NCBI RefSeq assembly: GCF_021646685.1
Contig: NZ_JAKJHW010000001.1
Location: 964,688 to 1,028,687 of the forward strand
Direction of reading: 5' to 3'
Length of the DNA: 64,000 nt
Source: Pseudalkalibacillus salsuginis
GTDB taxonomy: Bacteria; Bacillota; Bacilli; Bacillales; Fictibacillaceae
In this document: piece after piece, positions 25,368-36,359 of the stretch
How the letters are laid out: each line of letters begins with the position of its first letter
How positions within the stretch are numbered: position 1 is the first letter of the stretch
The notes under the pieces: generated by a model
What the model saw: the letters and a program-made list of their open reading frames with translations, nothing else
Database searches by the model: none
Told to the model about the DNA's origin: nothing
Made by a program: the position numbers and the translations under genes

Positions 25368-26705
25368 TCATTCCTTCATATTAGTTTTAAGTGTATCTTC
25401 TGCTTTTTTAAGCGCTTCCTCTGGCGTTTGCGATTTTTGCCTGATGACACTGTTAAACACGTTTGTATTAAACTCCGTTGCGACATCCGGGGTGTTCGGT
25501 GTAATATTGACAGCATTGATTTCATCTTTGATTTCTACAAGCGTATCAAATATATCCTCACCGAAGTATTGATAATATTTGTTATCTTCCCGGATTTCTT
25601 CACTTTCCCAAACATCGAACCGTGGAGGGTCAAACCCTAAGACCTTCCATAGTTGGATGTTGGCTTCCTTTGTAAGCTTCGCAAATGCCAAAAACTCCTT
25701 CGCTAGTTCTGCATGTTCCGTTTGGTTTGTGACGACAGTGCCCGTCCCACCCATACCGGCAGAACGGTAGCCGCCCTGTTCCCAAGCTGGCATTGGACGG
25801 ATGACCATTTTACCTTTGAGGTCTGGCATGTAATCCAAGAATCTTCCCATATACCACATTGGCATATTGATGGCTGCTGCTCCGCCTTTATTCATAAATG
25901 CATAGAATTCTTCCGAGTGTTTCTCACCACCAGGTGTCACCTTTGCGATTTTATGCTTGTTAATTTGATCTTTCAAAAACTGGAGCGTCTTTACATTCGT
26001 TTCATTGTTAACGGTAAGCTCTCCATTTTCATTAAAGAAGTCGGATCCTTGTTGGGAAATCATCGACCATAAATTAATGTAATCATTTGTATCAACCGTT
26101 GTCATGACCACATCCGTATTTTCAACAACCTTTTTGCCAGCTTCATTGAAATCATCCCAAGTTTTGATGGAATCGATATCTACTCCGGCTTCGTCCATGA
26201 TCTCTTTGTTGTAATACATAACAGATGCCCCAACATGAGTGGGCAAACCATAATAGTTTCCATCCTTGGCATAGATGTCAAAGCGTGAGGAGACGAACTT
26301 GTCTTTGACCGGATCAACATATTCATTCATCGGCAGCATTTGCGGCTCACCCTGTAAGTAATTTGGAAAGCGGCTGATCTCAATATCGGCAATATCCGGT
26401 GCACCTTTACCTGATTGCAATGCTAACAGCAGATTATTATGCATTTGATCATAGGGGTATGTCTCAGCAACCAATTTGATCGGCTTGTCCGGGTGTTCTT
26501 TATTCCAGCGGGGTACAGCGTCCTTAAAGAAATCCATGTGTAATTCTATAAATGTCCAATAGGTAAGTTCAGTAGCGTTTTCTACATCGCCACCAATCAC
26601 TTCCGATTCTTCAGCTTCATTTGAGCTTTGCTTATCACCACTACAAGCCACTAAAACCAATACCATTAATCCTAAAAACGAAACTAAAATACTTGCTTTC
26701 TTCAT
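25368..26705 (-). CDS. araN: Arabino-oligosaccharide ABC transporter binding protein
   Basis: A 445-residue extracytoplasmic lipoprotein. The signal peptide ends in the lipobox VLVACSGD (Cys21). The body is a family 1 solute-binding protein (ELTYWTFIELHMDFFKDAVP at the start of the mature domain; MYYNKEIMDEAGVD; SAGMGGTGTVVTN). AraN is the receptor of the AraNPQ importer for alpha-1,5-arabino-oligosaccharides in Bacillus subtilis. It is separated from the permease genes araP and araQ by the yesL-like gene. No ATPase is encoded here, as in Bacillus subtilis where a shared MsmX ATPase serves the system. Confidence 0.88.
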   Translation of the reverse strand: MKKASILVSFLGLMVLVLVACSGDKQSSNEAEESEVIGGDVENATELTYWTFIELHMDFFKDAVPRWNKEHPDKPIKLVAETYPYDQMHNNLLLALQSGKGAPDIADIEISRFPNYLQGEPQMLPMNEYVDPVKDKFVSSRFDIYAKDGNYYGLPTHVGASVMYYNKEIMDEAGVDIDSIKTWDDFNEAGKKVVENTDVVMTTVDTNDYINLWSMISQQGSDFFNENGELTVNNETNVKTLQFLKDQINKHKIAKVTPGGEKHSEEFYAFMNKGGAAAINMPMWYMGRFLDYMPDLKGKMVIRPMPAWEQGGYRSAGMGGTGTVVTNQTEHAELAKEFLAFAKLTKEANIQLWKVLGFDPPRFDVWESEEIREDNKYYQYFGEDIFDTLVEIKDEINAVNITPNTPDVATEFNTNVFNSVIRQKSQTPEEALKKAEDTLKTNMKE

Positions 26706-26836
26706 AATCCTCCCCCTTTTCCATAATATTCAAATCTAAAGACCCCATATTCTGATAAAACAATCAAAACTCTTATCACCCCCTACATTAATGAAAACGA
26801 ATTGCAACAAAACAATAACTGCTGCTTTTAATTGAA

Positions 26837-27457
26837 CTATGATAAATGTTGATCCAATTTCCAAAAAATCTTCATAGATAACCACATGCATCCTAATGCC
26901 GCAACACCAATGGAAAAAAAGGGAATCACTCCGGGATAAACCAGAGAGAAATATGCCACTGCAAAGACAACCAATCCACTGGCAAACGTATAATGAAGAT
27001 TAATCAAACCAATAATCAATGCATTTTTGATTTGATGGAACCAAGTTGCTTGATAGTGTACTAATAATGGAAAAGACCATAAAACAATAATGACGTAGAA
27101 AAATAAAACAAGGTAGAATACAAATGGGATGATAAATGTAATTTCACCTGCAGAATGGACAATGACTTGATAACTGAAATAAAGCAATACGCCCACCGCA
27201 AACAGTAACCAGCCTAAAATATTTGAATTAACGAATTCTTGGCGGTAGATCTGGTCAAATGTACGCCTAACCTTGATATCCAGTTCTCCATTTATCCATT
27301 TTCTTGATACTCCTAGCGCTGCTACTGTTGCAGGAAAAATTCCGCCAACGAATAACCCAAGAAGAGAATATAAGAACCACAATACATTTAAAACGGCCAG
27401 TCGCATGATCCAACTGAAAATAAGATCAAAGGTTGAGACGATTTCTTCCCCCTTCAT
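26837..27457 (-). CDS. YesL-family (DUF624) membrane protein
   Basis: About 206 residues with five or so membrane helices and the YesL signature (LNVLWFLYSLLGLFVGGIFP, then ATVAALGVSRKW). I place the start at 27457 because AGAGGTGG lies seven bases upstream; an open frame extends 11 codons further. YesL-like proteins are often encoded with carbohydrate ABC transporters and glycosidases in Bacilli, role unknown. Here it lies between araQ and araN. A second paralogue is at 33628. Confidence 0.8.
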   Translation of the reverse strand: MKGEEIVSTFDLIFSWIMRLAVLNVLWFLYSLLGLFVGGIFPATVAALGVSRKWINGELDIKVRRTFDQIYRQEFVNSNILGWLLFAVGVLLYFSYQVIVHSAGEITFIIPFVFYLVLFFYVIIVLWSFPLLVHYQATWFHQIKNALIIGLINLHYTFASGLVVFAVAYFSLVYPGVIPFFSIGVAALGCMWLSMKIFWKLDQHLS

Positions 27458-27587
27458 TAGCCTGCCACCTCTTCTTCTCTCTTTCCTCACTGCGGGGTAT
27501 TACCTGTTCACTTTTCCCGCAGGAGTTTCGTGAATTTCGTTTAAAGAAATTTCCACTAAAAAATACATCATTAAAATTTAACATACC

Positions 27588-28427
27588 CTAACCTTTAACT
27601 CCCCCAACAGTAAGCCCTGCGACAAAGTATCGTTGAAAGAAAATGAAAAGAATAATTATAGGCACAATGGTCATCACAGACCCTGCGATTAAAACATCAT
27701 AGTTATTCCCATATGGTGTCAATAGTGTTGCTAAACCGATCGGCAAGGTGAACATATCATTGGATCGTAGTACAATCAGTGGCCAGAGGAAATTATTCCA
27801 GCTATGTAACCCCTGTAAAATCGCCATCGCTGCTAAAGAAGGCGTCATGAGCGGCAGCATGATCTTAAAGAAAATACCGTATTCGGTAGACCCATCTATT
27901 CTTGCGGCATCCATCAATTCTTTAGGCAGGCCCAAACAATATTGTCTGAAGAAGAAGACTGCTACCGGTGCCACAATGGCCGGAATTACAACAGCTGCAT
28001 ACGTATTGATCAACTGCATCTTGATCATCAACTGGAAAAGCGGCAGCATCAAAATTTCAAAGGGCACCATCAAGATGAACAAGACAAGTGTAAAGAAAAG
28101 GTTTTTGCCCTTAAAGTCATATAAAGCTAATGCATACCCAACCATTGACGAGAAAAATAAAGAGAGAATGATCGTTATTGCTGAGATAGCCAAACTATTG
28201 CCGTACCATGTCCAATAATCAGCTGCTTGGGTGAATATATACGTATAATTGTCCAAGTTCAATGTGCTTGGATCCAAAGTCAGACTAATCCCTTTTCTCA
28301 TCAATTCAGTTGAAGGCCTAAAGGAGGATAGCAACAAACTTAGGATGGGAAACAGCGTAATGAAAGCGATTACAAAAAAGCTGATATTTGTTATCCATTT
28401 TAATGATTTGCTGTTCTTCCGTTCCAT
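27588..28427 (-). CDS. araQ: Arabino-oligosaccharide ABC transporter permease
   Basis: A 279-residue MalG-type permease with six helices and the EAA-loop (ELMDAARIDGSTEYGIFFKI MLP-like region near residue 190) that contacts the ATPase. It ends in the family-typical FQRYFVAGLTVGGVKG. The ATG follows directly on the araP stop (TAAATG), so the two permease genes are coupled. Works with AraP and AraN. Confidence 0.9.
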   Translation of the reverse strand: MERKNSKSLKWITNISFFVIAFITLFPILSLLLSSFRPSTELMRKGISLTLDPSTLNLDNYTYIFTQAADYWTWYGNSLAISAITIILSLFFSSMVGYALALYDFKGKNLFFTLVLFILMVPFEILMLPLFQLMIKMQLINTYAAVVIPAIVAPVAVFFFRQYCLGLPKELMDAARIDGSTEYGIFFKIMLPLMTPSLAAMAILQGLHSWNNFLWPLIVLRSNDMFTLPIGLATLLTPYGNNYDVLIAGSVMTIVPIIILFIFFQRYFVAGLTVGGVKG

Positions 28428-29375
28428 TTATTCATCCCCCCTTTTGAACGCCCCTGTAAGAATCAGCTGAATGAAACTGATCACGAAGATGATCAACATC
28501 AATACAACTCCGATCGCAGCACCGAATCCCATGTCATTTTGTTGGATTCCCTGTTGGTAAAGGTATCCAACTACTGTTAAACCGATATTTCCAGGTGAAC
28601 CTGCCGGCCAGTAAACGAAGCTTTCTTCAAACATTCGAAACCCTGCAATGATCGATATCGTTGTGACAAAAATAGTCACTGGCTTCAGAAATGGCAGGGT
28701 GACATATCTGAATTTCTGAAATGCCGTCGCTCCATCAATATCAGCTGCCTCATAGGTTTCCTTAGGGATATTTTGCAAAGCTGCAAGGAAGTATAATATG
28801 TTGACACCCATCCAACGCCAAGAGCAAAGCAATACCATCAAGAACATTCCTGACCATGCATTATATCTCCATTCGACAGACTCTAACCCGATCCAATTCA
28901 GGAATTGGTTTGCTGCTGCCGAATCAGATTCTCCGAACAAAAGCCTGAATACCATACCAGCAACAATGGTTGAAGTTAATGCAGGAACGAATAAGGAGGA
29001 TCTGAAAAACGTTTTGAATCTGACAATCTTGGAGTCTAGCAAAACGGCTATGATAATTGGAAATGCTACCAAAATTGACACTGTCAAAATGACATAAATG
29101 GTTGTATTTGACAGGGCCTTGAAAAAAGTAGGATTGAATATTCTGGAATAGTTATCGGTTCCGATAAATGTGACCTGGCCAGGCAATACACTTTGAAAGC
29201 TCATGATAATCGCCTGTATAGATGGATATAAAGATAAAATCAAAAATGAAAGTATAAAAGGTAGCACAAATATGTAAGGTACTACCTTTTTAGAATTCAA
29301 GAACTTGACAAATTGGTTTTGACCTTTGATCAATATGGTCTCCTGTTTTGTACTCTTGGGTACAGGCAACATCAT
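28428..29375 (-). CDS. araP: Arabino-oligosaccharide ABC transporter permease
   Basis: A 315-residue MalF-type permease with an N-terminal cytoplasmic arm, six helices and the EAA-loop (ETYEAADIDGATAFQKF, about 220-236). TM segments such as VPYIFVLPFILSFLILSLYP are typical. AGGGAGG precedes the ATG. It lies just behind the GH51 gene abfA, 31 bases away, and overlaps the start region of araQ. Confidence 0.9.
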   Translation of the reverse strand: MMLPVPKSTKQETILIKGQNQFVKFLNSKKVVPYIFVLPFILSFLILSLYPSIQAIIMSFQSVLPGQVTFIGTDNYSRIFNPTFFKALSNTTIYVILTVSILVAFPIIIAVLLDSKIVRFKTFFRSSLFVPALTSTIVAGMVFRLLFGESDSAAANQFLNWIGLESVEWRYNAWSGMFLMVLLCSWRWMGVNILYFLAALQNIPKETYEAADIDGATAFQKFRYVTLPFLKPVTIFVTTISIIAGFRMFEESFVYWPAGSPGNIGLTVVGYLYQQGIQQNDMGFGAAIGVVLMLIIFVISFIQLILTGAFKRGDE

Positions 29376-29406
29376 AACGCCTCCCTATTGTTCACTTTAC
29401 TATCCA

Positions 29407-30930
<1,524 letters not shown>

Positions 30931-31000
30931 CTAAGAATATAATTTATCAATATGCAATCATTTTCAGAGACTTCAATCAGACAAAATTATCACTTTTATG

Positions 31001-31051
31001 TCCGAACATATACATTATAAAAGAGAAAAAAATAAAATATGTACGTATAAG
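31001..31051 (-). promoter_or_regulatory. Two AraR-type operators and promoter of the arabinan operon
   Basis: ATATGTACGTATAAG at 31037-31051 and, on the minus strand, TATAATGTATATGTTCGGA at 31001-31019 resemble the AraR consensus (about ATTTGTACGTACAAAT). The TATAAT between them on the minus strand is a likely -10, so bound AraR would cover the promoter. Confidence 0.65.
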
Positions 31052-31130
31052 TTGCCGCACTTAAGATTATATAGAAATATATTGTAAATTTCAATGTTTT
31101 TTGAATATTAAAATAAAATTTATTCCAATA

Positions 31131-31258
31131 TACAGAAAAGTGCAACCACGAAGGGCACTGGAAGTCCGATTAGGAGGTTATCGCAGCCGCAGGAGGACTG
31201 AAGTGATCCAAGTGGTTGGACGGTGGAGCGTCACCGCAACTAAAATTTTTACATTTTC
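31131..31258. repeat. Dispersed repeat, copy E
   Basis: CCACGAAGGGCACTGGAAGT, GCCGCAGGAGGACTGAAGTG, ATCCAAGTGGTTGGACGGTG and AAAATTTTTACATTTTC match the family, but the copy lacks the first block. It lies inside the proposed island, between abfA and araR. Confidence 0.8.
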
Positions 31259-31279
31259 TATCCTTGGACAAAAATAAAT

Positions 31280-31313
31280 AAGGGCCAACTCTTATGAATA
31301 GAGTCAACCCTTG
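31280..31313. terminator. Hairpin at the araR stop
   Basis: AAGGG..ACTCT and AGAGT..CCCTT pair around a short loop at the end of araR; the araR stop codon lies in the second arm. A weak terminator candidate. Confidence 0.5.
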
Positions 31314-32419
31314 TATTCTTTCGTAGAATTTCGAATGATAAGCTTGGGTTCGAATATGACAGATCCTACCTCATCCGATTTCTTCTGATGACCATTTGTT
31401 CCTTTTATCATTTCTAACATCATTTTAGCAGCCTTTTCCCCCATCTTGCTTTGGGGGTGTTCAATCGTAGTCAGCTTAACCTCTGAAACTTTGGCTAAAA
31501 ATGAATCATCATACCCAACGATTGAAATATCATCTGGTATTTGTAAATCTTTTTCTCGAAGAACATCCAATAAGTTAATTGCGATCTCATCATTATAACA
31601 AACGATTCCGGTTGGTCTATCGTCATTCGTTTGTTTTAACAATTCATTCAGTTCTTTCATTGGTTTTTGATTCTTCTCCAGGGTGTTATATGAAATGATA
31701 TTTTTGGGGTTTATAGCTAGATGATGGCTACGATGAGCTTTAATATACCCTTTCATCCTCTTGGAACCTTGGATATCATCCGTTTTAAAAAAACCTACAA
31801 TGTTCTGATGTCCTTGTTTAATCAGGTGTTCCGTCTGGATATATCCACCTCTGTCATCATCCATTACAATGTGTATCGGCTCAAGTTCATCATAGTATGC
31901 GTTGATCATGATATACGGAATATTCATTCGTTCTAAATTCAGATAATAATTGATATTGGGATTGGCAAAAGCGCTTTTTGTCGGTTCTACAATAACCCCA
32001 TCATATTGTTGGGCGATGATTCTTTCTAAAAATCGCTTTTCATTCTCATGATCATTATTCGTACTAAATAAAGTGACATGATAATCATGTTCGCTCAAAT
32101 ATGATTCAGCCCCTCTTATAATGGAGGGGAAAATATAGTCAGATATATATGTTGTAAGGATCGCAATATTTTTGGAATTCCGGCCATTATTGCTACCTTC
32201 TTTTGCTGTTCTGTCGGCACAAAAGGTACCTGCACCTTGCTCCCGATAAAGCCATCCCTGACTAACCAATTCTCCTATTGCCAACCTGATAGTATGACGA
32301 CTTACATTAAATGTCTTCATCAGTTCGCTCTCTGAACTGATCTTTTGGTTGGGCTGAAAGGTACCGTCTAAAATTTTAGACATAATTGCTTTTTTGACAA
32401 TATTGTATTTCGTTTCCAT
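31304..32419 (-). CDS. araR: Arabinose-responsive GntR/LacI-hybrid repressor
   Basis: A 371-residue repressor with an N-terminal GntR-type winged helix (about 1-70: ISSESELMKTFNVSRHTIRL, then EQGAGTFCAD) and a C-terminal LacI-type sugar-binding domain (about 85-365: IVGYDDSFLAKVSEVKLTTI). This architecture is that of AraR, released from DNA by L-arabinose. AraR-like operators are found upstream of abfA, of a decayed araD remnant and of the beta-arabinosidase region. It is read from its own promoter; a candidate CcpA site lies at 32463-32476. Confidence 0.93.
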   Translation of the reverse strand: METKYNIVKKAIMSKILDGTFQPNQKISSESELMKTFNVSRHTIRLAIGELVSQGWLYREQGAGTFCADRTAKEGSNNGRNSKNIAILTTYISDYIFPSIIRGAESYLSEHDYHVTLFSTNNDHENEKRFLERIIAQQYDGVIVEPTKSAFANPNINYYLNLERMNIPYIMINAYYDELEPIHIVMDDDRGGYIQTEHLIKQGHQNIVGFFKTDDIQGSKRMKGYIKAHRSHHLAINPKNIISYNTLEKNQKPMKELNELLKQTNDDRPTGIVCYNDEIAINLLDVLREKDLQIPDDISIVGYDDSFLAKVSEVKLTTIEHPQSKMGEKAAKMMLEMIKGTNGHQKKSDEVGSVIFEPKLIIRNSTKEYKG

Positions 32420-32462
32420 ATATACACCTCAAAAAAAGCTCTAGCAAAATCACCGTCCAAAT

Positions 32463-32476
32463 ATCAATCGCTTTCA
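32463..32476 (-). promoter_or_regulatory. Candidate CcpA (cre) site upstream of araR
   Basis: On the minus strand TGAAAGCGATTGAT shares the left half and core of the cre consensus (TGWAANCGNTNWCA) but not its last two bases. It is 44 bases before the araR start. Confidence 0.35.
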
Positions 32477-32687
32477 CAATGATAGATAATGGCATGATTG
32501 TAATCTTTCACAACTGATATTCCTCCACTGAGGGTGCCACTTCAAATTGTGAATTCAAGAATATGGCTAAGACTAAATGAACGGATGTATTACACGTCTT
32601 TCCACTTATCCGTACACTAAGATTAGAGAACATCTATCCATTTGTCAATTTTCTAATACCGGCACTAGTTAATATGGATTTAAGAAG

Positions 32688-33007
32688 GACAGTCTCTCAG
32701 AATCATTCAGTTCCTTTGCAATTTGCTCGGAATGATCTTTAACCTATTCCAATACTTCCTAACCACTATTTGTGAAATTTTTATATAACACAAGATGTGT
32801 CGGAGTATCAGATGACGGTGTAAGTTTACCTTCTGCAACATTCCTTCAAAATCCAGTACGACCAAATCATCAATAGACATTTCATTGTAAGGAACTCCGC
32901 TTGGCTTTATGACAACCTACCTTGTATCTTTATCGAAACCGCTTATATTTCCCCAAGTAAAAGTGAGTAGTCCATGCTTAGGTAAGGCTAGGTTTGCTTC
33001 TTAACAT
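32688..33007 (-). pseudogene. Decayed araD-araA remnant
   Basis: On the minus strand a start codon at 33007 behind AAGGAG begins a broken frame. After several frameshifts it reads GKLTPSSDTPTHLVLYKNFT, the substrate/phosphate region of L-ribulose-5-phosphate 4-epimerase (AraD), and then, joined directly, VKDHSEQIAKELNDSERLSF after an in-frame stop, which matches the N-terminal part of L-arabinose isomerase (AraA). Everything between and behind is lost. The remnant shows that the island once carried arabinose catabolic genes. Confidence 0.75.
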
Positions 33008-33046
33008 TTAATATCCACTCCTTCCTTATATACGAACCAACATATA

Positions 33047-33098
33047 CGTATATATTATTAAATTTATTACATATTAATATAATTTGTACGTATGAACA
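33047..33098 (-). promoter_or_regulatory. Orphan pair of AraR-type operators before the araD remnant
   Basis: AACATATACGTATATATTA at about 33048 and ATTTGTACGTATGAACA at 33082-33098 match the AraR consensus and lie 40-90 bases before the start codon of the araD remnant. They are the control region of a lost operon. Confidence 0.65.
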
Positions 33099-33109
33099 AT
33101 AATCAAATG

Positions 33110-33600
33110 TAAAAATAATATAACTATATTTTTATTGTTTTCCATGAACCCTCTCCATTTCATTTAATAATCCAAAAATTCGTCTGCTGAATATTGAATT
33201 ATGTTGAAATCATAAGATAAATGCAATATACTGAAATCACTATTTCAATACTATTTAAAATATTTAAATAATTCTATTTTCAAGGGTTGAGAATAACAAA
33301 ACTTATCTACGAGATTGTATATGATGAAGTCGATAAAAACATAAGAGATGGAATTTTGAAGGCAGGTGAATTTTGAGGATTAATGAAACCCTACATTAGA
33401 TCTTCAAGAAGATTTAAACAATTACATAAGAGACTAAACCCGATAAAAGATTTAAGGGCTAATCTTATTACGAATTGGCTCACTTTGGATATCATAACAC
33501 CCTGAAGGTTATAACTGCATAAAATAAACTTTTGTATAATTCCTCTTTTTGATATTGCTCAATCAAAAAAATTCCAATATTCATATAGTTTGGTAGTATA
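33110..33600. other. A/T-rich stretch, no intact gene
   Basis: No open gene is supported. A plus-strand frame at about 33440-33505 reads HKRLNPIKDLRANLITNWLT, which has a protein-like composition and may be a fragment of a lost gene; I cannot name it. Confidence 0.4.
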
Positions 33601-33627
33601 ATACAATACTAATAAGGGTGATGGAAA

Positions 33628-34269
33628 ATGAATCTGTTTACGTATGATAGTCGAATGTATCGTTTTATTGATAGATTGTCCCAGATTTTACTTCTAAATA
33701 TCCTTTGGATTATCACTTGCCTTCCCATTATTACCATTTTCCCCTCAACATACGCTATGTTTGGAGTAGTAAGACAATGGACTTTGAAAAATGAAATTAA
33801 TATTTTCTCTGCTTTTTGGACCTATTTCAAGGAAAATTTTAAACAATGTATTTTACTAGGGTTTGTTTGGACAATAACAGTTTCAATATTACTTATGAAT
33901 CTTAGTTTAAGCTTTCGAATGCCATATACGTTTTTAAAAATAGTTACAACCTCAGTCTTAGCATTAATGATCTTTTTATTTATAATTACTTCTATTTATA
34001 TATTTCCCGTTTTAGTTCAATATAAAGCAAAATGGTATTCTATTATCCGTAATTCATTTCTCTTTTCAGTGGGACAGATCTCAATTTCACTAGTAAATAT
34101 AATTATAGTGGTCATTTCATTAATCATAATTAGTTATATGCCTATAAGTTTCCTTTTTATAGGAGGACTGTCATCCTATAGTATTTATTACTTATGTAAT
34201 AAATCTTTTTATAAACTTAAAAAAATAAAAAAAGATAAAACTCCCGATGAGAAAATTTTATATACTTAA
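33628..34269 (+). CDS. YesL-family (DUF624) membrane protein
   Basis: A 213-residue membrane protein with about five helices and the YesL pattern at the N-terminus (LLNILWIITCLPIITIFPST, then YAMFGVVRQWTLKNE). It is paralogous to the one at 26837. It is the only plus-strand intact gene of the island's centre and is markedly A/T-rich. A weak GGGTGATGG precedes the ATG. Role unknown; such genes accompany carbohydrate uptake operons in Bacilli. Confidence 0.75.
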   Translation: MNLFTYDSRMYRFIDRLSQILLLNILWIITCLPIITIFPSTYAMFGVVRQWTLKNEINIFSAFWTYFKENFKQCILLGFVWTITVSILLMNLSLSFRMPYTFLKIVTTSVLALMIFLFIITSIYIFPVLVQYKAKWYSIIRNSFLFSVGQISISLVNIIIVVISLIIISYMPISFLFIGGLSSYSIYYLCNKSFYKLKKIKKDKTPDEKILYT

Positions 34270-34358
34270 ATTGAGCATTTGTGATACTCCTCGATTGGAT
34301 ATGGCAACGAGATGTAAATCTAATTCCTCTCATGTTTTATTTCTGCTTGTTCCGAAAA

Positions 34359-34386
34359 AAAGCCTTCGTGTTTATTCACGAAGACT
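34359..34386 (-). terminator. Terminator of the beta-arabinoside operon
   Basis: On the minus strand AAGTCTTCGTG / CACGAAGGCTT is followed by TTTTTT, 34 bases after the peptidase stop. Confidence 0.8.
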
Positions 34387-34419
34387 TAATAAAAATGCAA
34401 AATATTAGAAAAATAGAGC

Positions 34420-35496
34420 CTATAAAACCAACAATTCTTTAGGTGAATGGGTTAATACTTCAATTCCATTATCGGTTATAAGTATGTCATCTTCAATTCG
34501 AACCCCTCCGATTCCAGGTAAATATATACCGGGTTCAACGGTTACCACCATACCAGCTTGTACTACATTGTTGCCAGTGGTTGAAAAGAATGGATTCTCA
34601 TGAATATCTAAGCCGATTCCATGCCCTGCACCATGACCAAAATATTCCCCATACCCTTTCGCTTTTATGAAATCACGTGGTAAAGCATCCACCTCTTTTG
34701 TAGAGAGTCCTGGTTTTATACCTGACAACCCACGATTTAACGCCTCCAGAACAATTTGATATACTTCTCTTAACTTTTCTCCTGGATCCCCAACCGCAAC
34801 TGTTCTGGTCATGTCAGACCGGTAACCATTATAATACGCGCCAAAATCTAATGTAACCATTTCTCCTTTTTCGATGGTTTTTTCAGATGCAACCCCATGT
34901 GGCAGAGCTGATCGATAACCTGAAGCCACAATAGTATCAGAACCTGAGGATGTCGCACCTTCTTTCCTCATGATATATTCTAACTCATTGGCTACTTGCT
35001 TTTCCGCCAATCCAGGACGAATTAATTCGACTATATGAGTAAATGCTTTATCAGTAATCTTAGCTGCCTCACGGATTGTATTGATTTCTTCTTCTGACTT
35101 AATTTCTCGAAGCCTTTCAATTACACCTGATAATGGAACAAGTTCAACATTTATTTTATCCCTATATTGAAGATACTCCCCATAAGTCATGTAGTCTTTT
35201 TCAATTCCAAGCTTCTTGATCCCCATTTTTTCTACATGTTCAGCTAATTCTTCAACAGATCGTTTATACAAAACAACTTCATAGTTTACTGCTTGTTCTC
35301 CAGCCTGTTCTTCATAACGGGAATCAGTTAATAATTTTGCCTCTCTTTCTGAAATGATCACAATGCCAGCAGATCCGGTAAAATTAGTCATATAACGTCG
35401 GTTTGATCGACTGGTAATCACCATTCCATCAATACCTACTTCTTCAAATCGATTTCTAACACTTTTTAATTTGTCCATATTGACTTTCGTAGTCAT
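34420..35496 (-). CDS. M24 family Xaa-Pro peptidase (prolidase / aminopeptidase P type)
   Basis: About 358 residues with the creatinase-type N-terminal domain (1-125) and a pita-bread M24 catalytic domain. All metal ligands are visible: two Asp in VTLDFGAYYNGYRSDMTR, His in GHGAGHGIGLDIHENPF, and two Glu in VEPGIYLP and GVRIEDD. Such enzymes cleave X-Pro bonds in peptides in the cytoplasm. It is the last gene of the operon with two beta-arabinofuranosidases and an ABC importer, 27 bases behind a permease gene. That setting suggests action on proline- or hydroxyproline-rich peptides. The ATG at 35496 fits the GGAGTAGG site better than 35502. Confidence 0.9.
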   Translation of the reverse strand: MTTKVNMDKLKSVRNRFEEVGIDGMVITSRSNRRYMTNFTGSAGIVIISEREAKLLTDSRYEEQAGEQAVNYEVVLYKRSVEELAEHVEKMGIKKLGIEKDYMTYGEYLQYRDKINVELVPLSGVIERLREIKSEEEINTIREAAKITDKAFTHIVELIRPGLAEKQVANELEYIMRKEGATSSGSDTIVASGYRSALPHGVASEKTIEKGEMVTLDFGAYYNGYRSDMTRTVAVGDPGEKLREVYQIVLEALNRGLSGIKPGLSTKEVDALPRDFIKAKGYGEYFGHGAGHGIGLDIHENPFFSTTGNNVVQAGMVVTVEPGIYLPGIGGVRIEDDILITDNGIEVLTHSPKELLVL

Positions 35497-35528
35497 AATC
35501 AACCTACTCCCCTATAATTTTCAGGCAT

Positions 35529-36359
35529 CTATCCTTTAATACCTGTCAGACTAATCCCTTCAATGAAGTATCTTTGTCCGATAAAGAAAATGAGCACAGC
35601 CGGTATGACCATTACGGCAGCAGCTGCCATCATCAAGTTCCAATCAGATGAATAAGAACCTTTTAACTGTAATAACCCTAATGCCAATGTGAATTTGGAT
35701 TCATCATTTAAATAGATTAATGGACCAAAAAAGTCATTCCATACATTCGTAAATGTAAAAAAGCCGATTACCAACATTGCAGGCTTCACTAAGGGAAGTA
35801 ATATTTTTGTGAAAATTTGAAAATAACTTGCACCATCTATTAAAGCAGATTCATCTAACTCTTTAGGGATATTCAAGAAAAATTGACGCATCAAGAAGAT
35901 GAAAAAACCTCCCCCTCCAAAAAAGCTCGGGAATACCAAGGGCCAATAAGTATTAATACCGCCAAGTTTTGACCACATCATAAAGGTCGGGATTAAGGTG
36001 ACAGCAGGTGGAAGCATCATTGTAGCAATGATTGCTCCAAACCATATATTCCTACCAGGAAACCTTAATCTCGCAAAAGCATATCCGCATAGACAACTTG
36101 TAAAAACCGTTCCTATAAGGCATGGTATAAGGATATAGAGTGTATTTTTTACATACAGCCCAAAATCGATAATAGAGAAAATTTCAATATAGTTACTCCA
36201 TATAAATTTTTCGGGTAGGAGCTTAGGGGGAAATTCAAAAATCTCAACGTTAGTCATCAGTGAACTACGAATAAGCCAAAAGAATGGAATAAAGCTTATC
36301 AAAGCACCAATAATTAAAATGATTAAAGCAATATTTTTTTTAATTGTTTTCGCCTTCAT
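35529..36359 (-). CDS. Carbohydrate ABC transporter permease (MalG type)
   Basis: A 276-residue permease with six helices; the EAA loop is in ELDESALIDGASYFQIFTKI (about 180-199) and the C-terminus FIGQRYFIEGISLTGIKG is typical. The ATG follows directly on the stop of the next permease gene (TAGATG). Together with the 36360 and 37389 genes it forms an importer lacking its own ATPase. The cargo is probably a beta-L-arabinofuranosyl compound, from the neighbouring GH127 and GH146 genes. Confidence 0.9.
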   Translation of the reverse strand: MKAKTIKKNIALIILIIGALISFIPFFWLIRSSLMTNVEIFEFPPKLLPEKFIWSNYIEIFSIIDFGLYVKNTLYILIPCLIGTVFTSCLCGYAFARLRFPGRNIWFGAIIATMMLPPAVTLIPTFMMWSKLGGINTYWPLVFPSFFGGGGFFIFLMRQFFLNIPKELDESALIDGASYFQIFTKILLPLVKPAMLVIGFFTFTNVWNDFFGPLIYLNDESKFTLALGLLQLKGSYSSDWNLMMAAAAVMVIPAVLIFFIGQRYFIEGISLTGIKG

